Source: Oscillospiraceae bacterium (lineage in GTDB: Bacteria; Bacillota; Clostridia; Oscillospirales; Acutalibacteraceae). From it: a stretch of 64,000 nucleotides of DNA. Positions 13,139 through 21,165 of the stretch are shown one piece after another. Below the pieces are notes generated by a model that was given only the letters and a program-made list of their open reading frames with translations, was not told the DNA's origin and searched no databases. The number at the start of each line of letters is the position of its first letter. Position 1 is the first letter of the stretch. The stretch is taken from assembly GCA_031262985.1 (NCBI GenBank), contig JAISGQ010000009.1, forward strand, positions 1 through 64,000, in the 5' to 3' direction. A program made the position numbers and the translations under genes.

Positions 13139-15127
13139 TCAGCGGAAGAACCTATCGTCGTTGTCATAGTCGTCATCCTCGTAGTCATCATCGTAGGAGT
13201 AGTCGTCCTCGTCATCGTCATCGGAGTAGTCATCATCGTCCTCTTCCTCGTCCTCATCCTCATCGTAGTTCCCCTCCTCGTCATAATCATCGTAGGAGGA
13301 GTAATCATCCTCGTCCTCATCATACTCGCTCTCATCATAATCATCGTAGTCGTAGTCGCCCTCCTCCTCGCGGTAGTAGTACTCCTCAGGATGAATAAGG
13401 GGGAGGAATTTCTTAGGCGGCACGCTTGCGAAGCTCGCCGACTTCCTGTTGTCTACCGCCTTGACAAAGGCGAGCAGTCCCCATGTGGAGACAAGACTTG
13501 AGCCTCCGTTTGAGATAAAGGGGAAGGTAACGCCTGTGAGGGGGAGTATATCCACAGAGCCGAGCACATTGAGAATAGTCTGAAACACCAGCATACTCAT
13601 AGCGGAACACGCGGAAATCACATAGAAGGAAGAACGCGCAGTCGCCGAGCTTTTGACCGTGAACGCGGCGAGAGCGGCTACCGAAAGGGCGCAGAGCAGA
13701 GCGATTATCAGCCCCCACTCCTCGCACAAAACGCCGAAAACCAAGTCGGTGTCCGCGGCGACAATTCCGCTGAGCCAACCGTTTCCCGCGCCTACTCCGA
13801 ACAGTCCTCCCGAGGCGGCGGCGGACATGGTTCTCGTCTGCTGAAAGCCTCCCGCATGTGCCACCTCCCAGACGTGACCCCATGTGGCGAACCGGTTTGC
13901 GATGTAGGGCTTGAATTTCACCGCCATTACTCCCCCTAACACTACGGCGGAGCAAATGAGTGAGAGCGTGGCTATATCTCCCGAGCGCATATAGGCAATG
14001 ACGAGGAAGGCGACAAAGAACACAGCCGCCGTGCCGAAGTCGCCTAAAAGCGCGAGTATTCCTATGCAAAAGCCCGAAAAGGCGATGAAGTAGAAAAGAT
14101 TCTTTTTGGTAAGGAGCTTGTTCATTGCCGCCGTGCCGACATACACAAACGCGACCTTCGCAAACTCGGAGGGCTGTATGGAAACGCCGCCTATTATAAT
14201 CCAGTTTCTCGCTCCGTTGGTAATCGTACCGAAGATTAGGTTTATCAGCAAGAGGGCAATAGTCCCCGCAAGGACATATTTCTGTATTGAAACCGCTCGT
14301 TTCAAGTCGCGCAGAAACCACCCGAGTGTGAGGAACAGCACTACTCCCAAAGCGAGAGCCGCAAGCTGTTTGTATAGCTCTGCGGGCGACGCTCCCGCCG
14401 ACACGGCAAGCCCCAGTGTGGAGAGGAAAATCGCCAGCAGCTCCGCCTCTATCCCCGTTTTGCCCATTATCCTCATAAGAAGGTAGTAGCCCCATGTGAA
14501 CATCATCATAATCCCGAAGCATATGATTATTGGAGCGGGTGATATATCCGCGACTAAAAGCTCAATGGCTGTGAGGAGCTGAAAAAACGACAGCAACGCG
14601 ACTGTGCGAAACGGCTTGAGTATACGCACAACGTCCGAGTTGAGCCGCCGCCCTCCTCTCTGCGCCAGAAGCTCAAACTCCGCCGACACGCCGCCTATGT
14701 TCAGCACAGAGCCGTTAGACAGCGGCAGCGGCACGCCTCTCTCGGAGTGTCCGTTGACCGAGAGACTGCCGTTTTCGCTGATGTTGGTTATAGTCCACTT
14801 TCCGTAGTCGTCCTTCGTCAGCACGGCGTGAGTTTTCGATACCGTTAAGACGTCTATTACTATGTCGTTCGACCTGCTTCTGCCTATTGTGTTTTCCCAG
14901 CGTTTCACAGGTAGCCGTCCGTAGCCCTCCACCTTCAAATGCCCCCACAGCTCGGGGATTGTCCGTCCTCCCAGCATGGATTTAAGACAGCGGTAAACTA
15001 TGATGACGGCGAGCACGGGGAAAATCAGTCTTGAGAAAAAGGTGAAGCCCTGCGCACTGCTGAATATAGATTTTAATGTGTCTGAAAAATAATCGAAAAA
15101 TTTCACATCCGCGGCAAAAAGCGGCAC
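13139..15127 (-). CDS. FHA domain-RodA/FtsW/SpoVE fusion with very acidic tail
   Basis: 662 residues. A membrane segment near residues 29-48 is followed by a forkhead-associated domain (about 65-155; IGRSRSNDIVIDVLTVSKTH, NGSLSVNGHS), which binds phosphothreonine, then a SEDS glycan-polymerase domain of about ten membrane segments (170-560, with QPSEFAKVAFVY and PFISNGGSS). The last ~80 residues are almost only Asp, Glu, Tyr and Ser. The FHA domain suggests control by a Ser/Thr kinase, as for mycobacterial cell-wall proteins where FHA proteins are separate genes. It lies 28 bases upstream of the PBP and probably forms a polymerase/transpeptidase complex with it. Confidence 0.9.
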   Translation of the reverse strand: MPLFAADVKFFDYFSDTLKSIFSSAQGFTFFSRLIFPVLAVIIVYRCLKSMLGGRTIPELWGHLKVEGYGRLPVKRWENTIGRSRSNDIVIDVLTVSKTHAVLTKDDYGKWTITNISENGSLSVNGHSERGVPLPLSNGSVLNIGGVSAEFELLAQRGGRRLNSDVVRILKPFRTVALLSFFQLLTAIELLVADISPAPIIICFGIMMMFTWGYYLLMRIMGKTGIEAELLAIFLSTLGLAVSAGASPAELYKQLAALALGVVLFLTLGWFLRDLKRAVSIQKYVLAGTIALLLINLIFGTITNGARNWIIIGGVSIQPSEFAKVAFVYVGTAAMNKLLTKKNLFYFIAFSGFCIGILALLGDFGTAAVFFVAFLVIAYMRSGDIATLSLICSAVVLGGVMAVKFKPYIANRFATWGHVWEVAHAGGFQQTRTMSAAASGGLFGVGAGNGWLSGIVAADTDLVFGVLCEEWGLIIALLCALSVAALAAFTVKSSATARSSFYVISACSAMSMLVFQTILNVLGSVDILPLTGVTFPFISNGGSSLVSTWGLLAFVKAVDNRKSASFASVPPKKFLPLIHPEEYYYREEEGDYDYDDYDESEYDEDEDDYSSYDDYDEEGNYDEDEDEEEDDDDYSDDDDEDDYSYDDDYEDDDYDNDDRFFR

Positions 15128-15251
15128 AGGCTACACCTCCCCATAAATATAGAAAATTATTATGTCAATTCATTATATTACTTTACATATTATTTTCCAA
15201 TAGACATATTGTTAAAAACTCCCCGATTGTGAGAAATATTTTCAAATTAGC

Positions 15252-15281
15252 TTGACTTATCGGACTTATTGTGACTACAAT
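15252..15281 (+). promoter_or_regulatory. Promoter for the small membrane protein
   Basis: TTGACT (15252-15257), 18-base spacer, TACAAT (15276-15281), 36 bases before the ATG at 15318. Confidence 0.6.
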
Positions 15282-15317
15282 AAAGTAGGAAATTAAAATT
15301 ACAGGAGGTTTTATGTT

Positions 15318-15635
15318 ATGTTCTTGAATTTTCTTACAGCAACGGCGGAACAGCCGTCATTTTTAAGCGGAGGAATTTCTATAGTAGTCGCCGCCGCGCT
15401 TGCCATAATCGCACTTAAGCTCTTTAAGGGAATCGCCAAAACTCTTTTCTACATCATAATTATAGCCGCCGTTTTCCTCCTCGTCACGGGAGTAATAGAC
15501 TTCGCGCTTATCGAGTCTGCCGGCTACAGCATCTGGGACTGGATTTTGCAGACCGACATATATCAGCAGGCTACCGACTCCGCCAATCAGTTTAAGGACG
15601 GATTTATGGACGGCATCAAGGGCAGCGTGTTTTAA
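15318..15635 (+). CDS. Small membrane protein of unknown function
   Basis: 105 residues with AGGAGG ribosome site. Two hydrophobic segments (about residues 20-38 and 42-65), then a soluble C-terminus (residues 75-105, acidic with LQTDIYQQATDSANQF). Not recognised. It is transcribed alone from its own promoter, divergent from the FHA-RodA gene. Confidence 0.6.
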   Translation: MFLNFLTATAEQPSFLSGGISIVVAAALAIIALKLFKGIAKTLFYIIIIAAVFLLVTGVIDFALIESAGYSIWDWILQTDIYQQATDSANQFKDGFMDGIKGSVF

Positions 15636-15730
15636 CTTGTGTCAACAGACCCTATGCGGCGTAGTATAAACTCCGCGTAGTAGTATAAGTATTGCTCTGC
15701 GAAAAACTTGTAATAATCTGTAATTATTGA

Positions 15731-15763
15731 CACCTCCCGTGAATACAATATTCATGGGAGGTG
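15731..15763 (+). promoter_or_regulatory. Hairpin that buries the ylmC ribosome-binding site
   Basis: CACCTCCCGTGAATA (15731-15745), 3-base loop, TATTCATGGGAGGTG (15749-15763). All 15 positions pair in RNA, one as G-U. The 3' arm contains GGGAGGTG, the only ribosome site for the TTG start at 15771, so translation would require opening of the stem. Confidence 0.65.
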
Positions 15764-15770
15764 TATTGTA

Positions 15771-16067
15771 TTGACTTGCAGAATAGAAGACCTTAAACAT
15801 AAAGATGTAATCAGCATAAAGGACGGCACACGCTACGGAACAGTGTGCGACGTGGTGATTGATACCTCCACCGCGAGGCTGTGTGCTATTGTTATCTTCG
15901 GCAGACCCCGCCTTTTCGGACTGTTCGGACGCGAGGAGGACTGCGTAATAGAGTGGGAAGAGATTGTGATAATCGGGCACGATACCATACTGGTTGACTG
16001 TGAGCATAAGAAGCCGTTTGCAAAAAAGAGGTACGGCTTTCTTGACAATATGTTCGGGTATAATTAA
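15771..16067 (+). CDS. YlmC/YmxH-family PRC-barrel sporulation protein
   Basis: 98 residues from a TTG start. The whole protein is a PRC-barrel: RIEDLKHKDVISIKDGTRYG, then GRPRLFGLFGREEDCVIEWE and IGHDTILVD. This family (YlmC/YmxH) is expressed during sporulation in Bacillus and Clostridia; its biochemical role is unknown. The rare TTG start and a 15-bp hairpin covering its Shine-Dalgarno suggest tightly controlled translation. Confidence 0.85.
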   Translation: MTCRIEDLKHKDVISIKDGTRYGTVCDVVIDTSTARLCAIVIFGRPRLFGLFGREEDCVIEWEEIVIIGHDTILVDCEHKKPFAKKRYGFLDNMFGYN

Positions 16068-16189
16068 TACACATACGAAAACACACCCGTTATCTGCTTT
16101 TGAACAGCCCCAATTTATGCAGACAGTATAAAAATCCCCCAACTGCGTAAATGAACAAGACCAGTAAAAACGGACATAGAAAAAAATCC

Positions 16190-16226
16190 CCTCCTATGGT
16201 AGAATATAAAAAACTACCATAGGAGG
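16190..16226 (+). promoter_or_regulatory. Hairpin covering the IS orfA ribosome site
   Basis: CCTCCTATGGTAG (16190-16202), 11-base loop, CTACCATAGGAGG (16214-16226), 13 perfect pairs. The 3' arm is the ribosome site of orfA. Such stems in IS elements limit transposase synthesis from transcripts entering from outside. Confidence 0.65.
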
Positions 16227-16233
16227 AATATTT

Positions 16234-16569
16234 ATGCCCAGAGAATACAGACGCATCCAACAATACGAGGAAGAGTTGCTGACATTAAAAGAACAAGGTT
16301 TAACAATACGCGAAATAGGAGAAAAGTTCGGATTAACATTTGAACAGACACATGATTTTTTCAAAAGATACAATCGAAAACAACGAAAAATAGCAGCGGG
16401 AATAGCAATAAAGCGACAAGGCAGACCATCCAAAGACTATGTTGTATCAGAAAATGACAAAGTAGCAGAACTAAAATATATCCTTGCCCGAAAGGAAGCA
16501 AGGATAAAATCACTAGAAATGGAAAATGAATTAATGCGGGATTTTCTCTTGCAAACAGGAAGGAAGTGA
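16234..16569 (+). CDS. IS3-family transposase OrfA
   Basis: 111 residues. Helix-turn-helix in the first half (LLTLKEQGLTIREIGEKFGL) and a leucine-rich coiled coil at the end (LARKEARIKSLEMENELMRD), the OrfA pattern. It would bind the IS ends and combine with OrfB by programmed -1 frameshifting; the two frames overlap by 4 bases. OrfA looks complete. Confidence 0.8.
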   Translation: MPREYRRIQQYEEELLTLKEQGLTIREIGEKFGLTFEQTHDFFKRYNRKQRKIAAGIAIKRQGRPSKDYVVSENDKVAELKYILARKEARIKSLEMENELMRDFLLQTGRK

Positions 16570-16859
16570 GAACAAGTGTAAAGTATATGGTAATCTACCG
16601 TCATAAAGACAAATATTCAATCAGTGAAATGTGCAAAATTTTTTCCGTTTCAAGAAGCGGATATTACGGATATGTTTCACGTATGAGCATTCCGGCAAAA
16701 GACTTGCCATTAGCTGAAAAGATAAAAGAATGTCAAGACAAATGCGGTCAAACATACGGGTATCGAAGAGTGCACATTTGGCTTGAGCGTAAGGGTATTA
16801 AATACAATCCGAAAACAATTTTGAGTGTGATGCAAAAATACAATCTTCTTTCTTCTTAA
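16566..16859 (+). pseudogene. IS3-family transposase OrfB, truncated
   Basis: 97 residues from a GTG. It holds only the HTH_21 part (YSISEMCKIFSVSRSGYYGY, GYRRVHIWLERKGI) and stops at NLLSS, where intact OrfB proteins continue ~180 residues with the DDE catalytic domain. Non-functional as a transposase. Confidence 0.8.
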
Positions 16860-16884
16860 GCAACCATGTACAGAGCAAAGCTAT

Positions 16885-16997
16885 AGTTAATCAACTTAGA
16901 AAACACCAAGAAAACAACAAGAAAACACGGGCGAAAAGCTCTGATTTGTGCGGTTTTTGCCCGTGGAGACTTGATTGTTAGGGGGTTAATTTAGTAT
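16885..16997 (+). repeat. Dispersed ~100-bp repeat, copy A
   Basis: Contains GGGCGAAAAGCTCTGATTTG followed by TGCGGTTTTTGCCC, whose ends form a GGGCGAAAA/TTTTTGCCC stem. The reverse complement of 53730-53828 matches it with only scattered differences, including the flanking AGAAAACAC and GACTTGATTGTT parts. Confidence 0.65.
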
Positions 16998-17009
16998 ATT
17001 ACTCCGCAG

Positions 17010-17038
17010 TTGTAATTGGAGTGAAAATCTGCTATAAT
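17010..17038 (+). promoter_or_regulatory. Promoter of the acetyltransferase gene
   Basis: TTGTAA (17010-17015), 17-base spacer, TATAAT (17033-17038). The -10 overlaps an in-frame ATG at 17037, which therefore cannot be the start; the next ATG at 17079 is used. Confidence 0.65.
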
Positions 17039-17078
17039 GGCAAAAACTCAAGCAAAAAGCAAGGTGGACTGCTCGATG

Positions 17079-17579
17079 CCAAAATCAACAAAATCTCTCA
17101 GCGGCAAAAATATATCTATAAGAGAACTCAGCAAAAACGAAACAGGAATTCTCCGAGATTTTTTGTATGAGGCAATATTTATTCCCGTGGGAGTTGCTCC
17201 TCCTCCGAGAGATATTGTCGATAGCGCGGAATTGAGGGTGTACACCGATAATTTCGGGCAGGAGGCGGGCGATTTCGCCTTAGTCGCGGAAGTTGACGGC
17301 TACGTCGTCGGCGCAGTTTGGGTGAGGATAATGAACGACTACGGTCATGTGGATGATGACACTCCGTCACTGGCAATCTCGCTGTATAAAGGATACAGAG
17401 GGCTGGGACTCGGCACAAAGCTTATGTGCGGGATACTGGAGCTGCTGCGCCAAAACGGATACAGAAAGGTATCGTTGGCAGTGCAAAAAGCCAACTATGC
17501 CCTCTCGCTCTATCAAAAAACAGGATTCAAAATTATCGGCGAACATGGGGAAGAGTATATTATGGTTTGCGATTTGTGA
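17079..17579 (+). CDS. GNAT-family N-acetyltransferase
   Basis: 166 residues. The acetyl-CoA binding motif A is GYRGLGLGTKLMCGILELL (about residues 106-124), followed by the motif B end NYALSLYQKTGFKIIGEHGE. Substrate unknown; the family acetylates small amines, peptides or antibiotics. The start at 17079 follows from the promoter position and an AAGGTGG ribosome site. Followed after 31 bases by a HEAT-like gene on the same strand. Confidence 0.82.
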   Translation, partial: PKSTKSLSGKNISIRELSKNETGILRDFLYEAIFIPVGVAPPPRDIVDSAELRVYTDNFGQEAGDFALVAEVDGYVVGAVWVRIMNDYGHVDDDTPSLAISLYKGYRGLGLGTKLMCGILELLRQNGYRKVSLAVQKANYALSLYQKTGFKIIGEHGEEYIMVCDL

Positions 17580-17610
17580 TAAAATACTGCAATGTTTTGA
17601 GGTGTTTATT

Positions 17611-18282
17611 GTGGGAGATATTAACTATACCCTTGATGATTTTCGCGATATTTTTCGAGAAAAATTTTTCAGCTGCAACACATATGACAAGTGGAGGGGT
17701 GGACCTCCCCTCCATATTTTAGACGAGCTGAGCGAGGAGGAGTTGTCTGCGGCGGAGGACGAGCTTATCTCCGCTTTAAGCCTCAGCGACACTGCCCCAA
17801 TCATCGGGCTGGGGTACATCAGGTCGCAAAAGGCACTACCCGCGCTGTATGATTTGCTCCTTGAGGCTGATTCAAAGGAGAAAAAACTGCTTCGTATTAC
17901 TATAGCTCACTCGATTTTTCAGATTTGCGGGGATAAAAATATGTGCGAGGTCGTACTCCAAGCACTGACTCCCCTCGTTAGCTGGGGAGGAGATTCGGCA
18001 AACGAAATTATACATATGCTGCCTAACTTTAACGATACAAGGATAACCGAAAAACTGCATGAGTTTTATGAGCAGGGGAATTCTTCGGTTTCCGCCAATG
18101 CAGAAGCAGCACTCATAAAGGGGAACGATCCTATCTCGAAAAGGCGTGCTAAGAGACGCGCTGTTTCTGTAAAATTCCGCAATGTGGTGTCGTTTATAGG
18201 TAAAAACAGATTGCTTTGGTACTCCGCTATTTTTTGTCTCTTTTTTATGTATCAGATTCTAAACTACCACTCCTGCATTTAA
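17611..18282 (+). CDS. HEAT-repeat-like protein of unknown function
   Basis: 223 residues from a GTG with TGAGGTG 7 bases upstream; an in-frame upstream extension overlaps the acetyltransferase and is not credible. Residues 40-165 show helical pairs in HEAT style (LGYIRSQKALPALYDLL, MCEVVLQALTPLVSWGG), often used for protein-protein contacts. A hydrophobic segment at residues 200-218 (LLWYSAIFCLFFMYQIL) may anchor the C-terminus in the membrane. Function unknown. Confidence 0.55.
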   Translation: MGDINYTLDDFRDIFREKFFSCNTYDKWRGGPPLHILDELSEEELSAAEDELISALSLSDTAPIIGLGYIRSQKALPALYDLLLEADSKEKKLLRITIAHSIFQICGDKNMCEVVLQALTPLVSWGGDSANEIIHMLPNFNDTRITEKLHEFYEQGNSSVSANAEAALIKGNDPISKRRAKRRAVSVKFRNVVSFIGKNRLLWYSAIFCLFFMYQILNYHSCI

Positions 18283-18336
18283 TGAGAAATGTATGAGCGG
18301 CATTTATTCGAGACAATATTGTAGGTGTTTATTCCT

Positions 18337-18534
18337 ATGAGTATGATTGGCAATTATGTCATGGCGGATGAGAATATCATCGAAAGCATCAAGAGAGGAG
18401 AACTCTCTGCGGGAGATTTTCTCTATGACGAGAACGATGAAATGCCTGAGGGTTCTATCGATATATATATAACCCGACAGGCTAATAGAGGAGGGATGAT
18501 TCATGGAGAAGTTTTATGGGGATTTCCGCATTAG
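18337..18534 (+). pseudogene. DUF1877-family protein, truncated
   Basis: 65 residues. The start MSMIGNYVMADENIIESIKR and PEGSIDIYI match the N-terminus of the DUF1877 (YfbM-like) family, usually about 160 residues. After SIDI, where the family continues DKAWHAIH, the sequence changes and stops inside the next gene. Most likely a broken gene. Confidence 0.55.
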
Positions 18535-18922
18535 CGATAACCAACATGATATACAATTTGAACGCGTTTGCGAAATGCTTGCCGACACATACTGGGCAAA
18601 AAACCGTCCAAAAGAAAGCATTAAAACATCCATCATTCATTCGCTCTGCTTTGGCGTTTATTTGGGTCAAAAGCAAATCGGGTTTGCCCGTTGCGTCACC
18701 GATTATTCTGTGCTTTACTACCTTGCCGATGTGGTGATAGATAAAGCATATCGCGGACAAGGACTGGGAACGCAGCTTCTTTTATCCATCATAGAACACG
18801 AAACGCTGGTCTCATTACTGGGAAAATTGGGCACAAACGATGCGCACAGCTTTTACGAAAAGTTTGGATTCAAAAGAAACCGAGACACCTCTATGTGCCG
18901 ATATCCGGAGGCGACGCTATGA
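18503..18922 (+). CDS. GNAT-family N-acetyltransferase
   Basis: 139 residues, AGAGGAGGG ribosome site 7 bases upstream. Motif A reads AYRGQGLGTQLLLSIIEH; the C-terminus has LGTNDAHSFYEKFGFKRN, typical of a small GNAT subgroup annotated as acetyltransferases of unknown substrate. It overlaps the truncated DUF1877 gene by 32 bases. Confidence 0.82.
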   Translation: MEKFYGDFRISDNQHDIQFERVCEMLADTYWAKNRPKESIKTSIIHSLCFGVYLGQKQIGFARCVTDYSVLYYLADVVIDKAYRGQGLGTQLLLSIIEHETLVSLLGKLGTNDAHSFYEKFGFKRNRDTSMCRYPEATL

Positions 18923-19191
18923 TTACCACAACTTTTTAAAAAACCGTGCCTTCATCTACCGCAACGCCAGACCGCTTGATTTTGTGCGGTTTCATACTGC
19001 TGACGCGTTTAAAAGTGTTGTTAGACTTGCGAGGATTTTTGCCTGATACTAACTCTCGATTAAAAGCGGGGCGAAAATCAAGAAAAAGCTGCACTCGGCA
19101 ACAAATGCGCTGTTTTCTTCCTAAATTAATTTTGTGATAATCTGCTTTGAAAATTAATTGGAAAATTTATATATCTAATTTGCAAAAAAAC
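18923..19191. other. Non-coding gap before the tRNA-Leu(UAA) locus
   Basis: No credible gene. The stretch up to about 19060 has short phrases reminiscent of the dispersed repeat at 16885 (TTGATTTTGTGCGGTTT) but no sustained match. The rest is AT-rich leader of the tRNA promoter. Confidence 0.4.
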
Positions 19192-19220
19192 TTGATATTC
19201 TCCGCCGGTTGAGGTATAAT
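19192..19220 (+). promoter_or_regulatory. tRNA promoter
   Basis: TTGATA (19192-19197), 17-base spacer, TATAAT (19215-19220), 13 bases before the 5' half of a tRNA-Leu. It now reads into a broken tRNA and then into the intact tRNA at 19425. Confidence 0.75.
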
Positions 19221-19233
19221 CTCACCGTGATGT

Positions 19234-19275
19234 GCCGTTGTGGCGGAACTGGCAGACGCCCGGGACTTAAAATCC
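19234..19275 (+). pseudogene. 5' half of a tRNA-Leu(UAA)
   Basis: GCCGTTGTGGCGGAACTGGC and then GACTTAAAATCC match the 5' side through the anticodon loop of a leucine tRNA. No matching 3' half (an acceptor strand CAACGGC or T-arm) follows. The break falls where the att core of the element at 19456 begins. Confidence 0.65.
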
Positions 19276-19355
19276 TGTTCGTGTGCTAACGCCCCCGGCG
19301 GGGAAACCCTTGATTTCAAAGGGCTTTGACAACTGAATACTCGCTCTGATTTTTA

Positions 19356-19378
19356 ATGTCCCTCCACGATGTCCCTCC
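19356..19378 (+). repeat. ATGTCCCTCC repeats (possible integrase sites)
   Basis: The decamer occurs at 19356 and 19369 here, and again at 19606, 25934 and 26268, all near tRNA or att fragments of this locus. Confidence 0.5.
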
Positions 19379-19424
19379 TTTTTCTGAAAGCGGATTTCGG
19401 TGAGTGCGACTTAAAAATAAACAG

Positions 19425-19511
19425 GCCGCTGTGGTGGAATCGGCAGACACAAGGGACTTAAAATCCCTCGAACGCAAGTTCGTATCGGTTCAAGTCCGAT
19501 CAGCGGCACCA
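19425..19511 (+). tRNA. tRNA-Leu(UAA)
   Basis: 87 nt with encoded CCA. Acceptor GCCGCTG/CAGCGGC, anticodon stem AGGGA/TCCCT with loop CTTAAAA (anticodon TAA), long variable arm CGAACGCAAGTTCG, T-arm ATCGG/CCGAT with TTCAAGT. Everything from the anticodon loop to the 3' end and ~200 bp beyond is repeated at 26118. Confidence 0.95.
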
Positions 19512-19513
19512 TC

Positions 19514-19555
19514 GCCCGCAAATGCTCGATATAACGGCGTTTGCGGGCTTTCTCT
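19514..19555 (+). terminator. tRNA-Leu(UAA) terminator
   Basis: GCCCGCAAA (19514-19522) and TTTGCGGGC (19540-19548) form a stem followed by TTTCTCTTT. It is copied behind the second tRNA 3' half near 26176. Confidence 0.7.
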
Positions 19556-19649
19556 TTGCCCGTTTTTATACGCAAAATCGACCTCGCATTGACCTCATTT
19601 TGAGGATGTCCCTCCTGATTTTTGCGTGTTTTGGAGGTCAATTTTACGC

Positions 19650-20843
19650 TCACGTTGGGTATACTCCGATGATTGCGTTGGCTGAGGCAATCTTTGAGCT
19701 GAAATCCAAGTGCGTGTAGATATTCGCCGTTGTAGAAATTGTACTGTGCCCGAGCCACTCTTGAATCTCCTTAATACTTACCCCGTTCGCGTGAAGCAAG
19801 CTGGCGCAACTATGCCGCAGGTCGTGGAAGCGAATCCGGCGCAGTCCATTTTTTTCGAGCAGAGCCGGAAAGTGCTGCGTCACATAACCCGGTTTGACGC
19901 GCTCCCCAAGTTCGTTGACATAGATGTACGCGGCGTGGTCTTTGTAGTATGCGCTTCCGCATAGTTTTCGGTTTTGTTCCTGCTCTACTTTTAACCGTAG
20001 CAACAACGCCTCAAACGGCGGCACGAGAGGAAGAGAGCGTTGGCTCTTTTTGGTCTTGGTACGGTCTTTTGCCACAACAACGCTTTTCCCGTCAATCGTT
20101 GCTTCCGTAACGATGTGACGAATGGTAATGGTCTTTCTCTCAAAGTCGATGGCGCTCCATTTCAATCCGATGGCTTCACTGCGGCGCAAACCGTAAAACG
20201 CCGCGAGAATAACGCCAAGCTCAATCGGGTCGTCCTTTACCACTTGAAAAAGCTGCTCCAGCTCTGCTGCGTTGTAGAAATCGGCAATGTAATCCTCTTT
20301 CTTCGGACGCTCGATCCTGTCTGCGGGATTGCTGCTTAACAGCCCAATTTTGAAAGCGTACTGCAAAGCCTTTCGGATATTGGCGTGACGATGAATCACC
20401 GTGTTGGCCGAAATGCCGCGCACTTTCATCTCGTAAGTGTAGTAGTCCTGAATGTGCTTGGGAGTCAGTTCTTTGAGCATAAGACCGGGAAGATGTTCAT
20501 CGAAGTATGGAATGATGCGGCTTTTCATGGCAATGCTGTAGGCCGAATAGGTAGTGATTTCGATGTTGGACTTCATCATCTCCAGCCAGTCGAGCATGAA
20601 CACGGTAAAACCAATGTCAGCGGGGTCGTCTGGGTGCGTATGTTCACGCGCCGCCGCCCTGCTTTCCAATTCATCTTCCATCTCATGCCGAGCGTCCCGA
20701 AGCATAGCTTCAGCGCGTTTTTTGTTTCCCTTTACAGGAAGCCCTGTGCTTTTTGACGGTGTGTGCCTTTTACCGTCTTTGTCCGTATAACTGAGGACGA
20801 TATGAAAATATCCTCCCTTTTCTCGCAGATGTCCTGCTACCAT
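19650..20843 (-). CDS. Tyrosine integrase of the tRNA-Leu(UAA) element
   Basis: 397 residues from the ATG at 20843, chosen because AAAAGGAGG lies 8 bases upstream; a longer frame exists without a ribosome site. Catalytic residues: Arg220 (YGLRRSEAIGLKW), His340/Arg343/His344 (HDLRHSCASLL), His366 (WLGHSTISTT) and Tyr376 (NIYTHLD). Full length. It ends 140 bp from the tRNA 3' end, its likely target. Preceded on the same strand by an excisionase-like gene. A second copy of its last ~27 codons lies beyond the right att at 26312. Confidence 0.92.
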   Translation of the reverse strand: MVAGHLREKGGYFHIVLSYTDKDGKRHTPSKSTGLPVKGNKKRAEAMLRDARHEMEDELESRAAAREHTHPDDPADIGFTVFMLDWLEMMKSNIEITTYSAYSIAMKSRIIPYFDEHLPGLMLKELTPKHIQDYYTYEMKVRGISANTVIHRHANIRKALQYAFKIGLLSSNPADRIERPKKEDYIADFYNAAELEQLFQVVKDDPIELGVILAAFYGLRRSEAIGLKWSAIDFERKTITIRHIVTEATIDGKSVVVAKDRTKTKKSQRSLPLVPPFEALLLRLKVEQEQNRKLCGSAYYKDHAAYIYVNELGERVKPGYVTQHFPALLEKNGLRRIRFHDLRHSCASLLHANGVSIKEIQEWLGHSTISTTANIYTHLDFSSKIASANAIIGVYPT

Positions 20844-20938
20844 ATGAAAAACCTCCTTTTGTGTAACAGCAAAATTCCATCCGCCATTGACAGATAAAAG
20901 TTTAGCACGTCTGCCCCTGCGCTTTCCAATGTGCGAAT

Positions 20939-21163
20939 TTAGTTTTCGCAAACGGATTCTGTAACGGCAAGATAGTCAATCACATGGACTTTGGGGATAC
21001 GGATACAGCGGCCTATGGTAAAACTCTTGATTTCGCCGGAATGCAAAAGGCGGTATCCAGTTTTATCACTGATGCCGCCCAGCATCTCGCACATCTGTTT
21101 TACCGTTACAACATCGGGATATTCGGGAAACAGTAGCTTGTACGCCTCATTAGTTTTTAGCAT
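20939..21163 (-). CDS. Excisionase-like helix-turn-helix protein 1
   Basis: 74 residues from the ATG at 21163, 7 bases after GGAGGG; the GTG two codons earlier is too close to the ribosome site. YPDVVTVKQMCEMLGG, then RLLHSGEIKSFTIGRCIRIP, is the MerR-like winged-helix pattern of Xis proteins. Its paralogue lies at 25575. It would steer the integrase toward excision. Confidence 0.75.
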   Translation of the reverse strand: MLKTNEAYKLLFPEYPDVVTVKQMCEMLGGISDKTGYRLLHSGEIKSFTIGRCIRIPKVHVIDYLAVTESVCEN

Positions 21164-21165
21164 CC

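Larger units (their letters stand above)
16152..16860 (+). mobile_element. Truncated IS3-family insertion sequence
   Basis: The left end begins near AACAAGACCAGTAAAAACGG, a sequence repeated alone at 50707-50752. It contains orfA and a truncated orfB; the catalytic DDE domain and right end are missing. It lies between ylmC and an acetyltransferase and no longer can move by itself. Confidence 0.8.

Noticed and set aside
13139..13400. Acidic tail of the FHA-RodA protein as a frameshift artefact
   Set aside because: The frame is continuous with the SEDS domain, ends at one stop and is followed by a normally spaced PBP gene; opposite-strand frames here are shadows of the GAT/GAC/GAG codons.
15640..15730. 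Short ORFs or a separate promoter between the membrane protein and ylmC
   Set aside because: TTGACA at 15727 lacks a matching -10 at proper distance and no start codon with a ribosome site is present.
19234..19305. A complete second tRNA-Leu(UAA)
   Set aside because: Only the 5' half and anticodon loop are present; no T-arm or pairing acceptor strand follows, so it is listed as a fragment.
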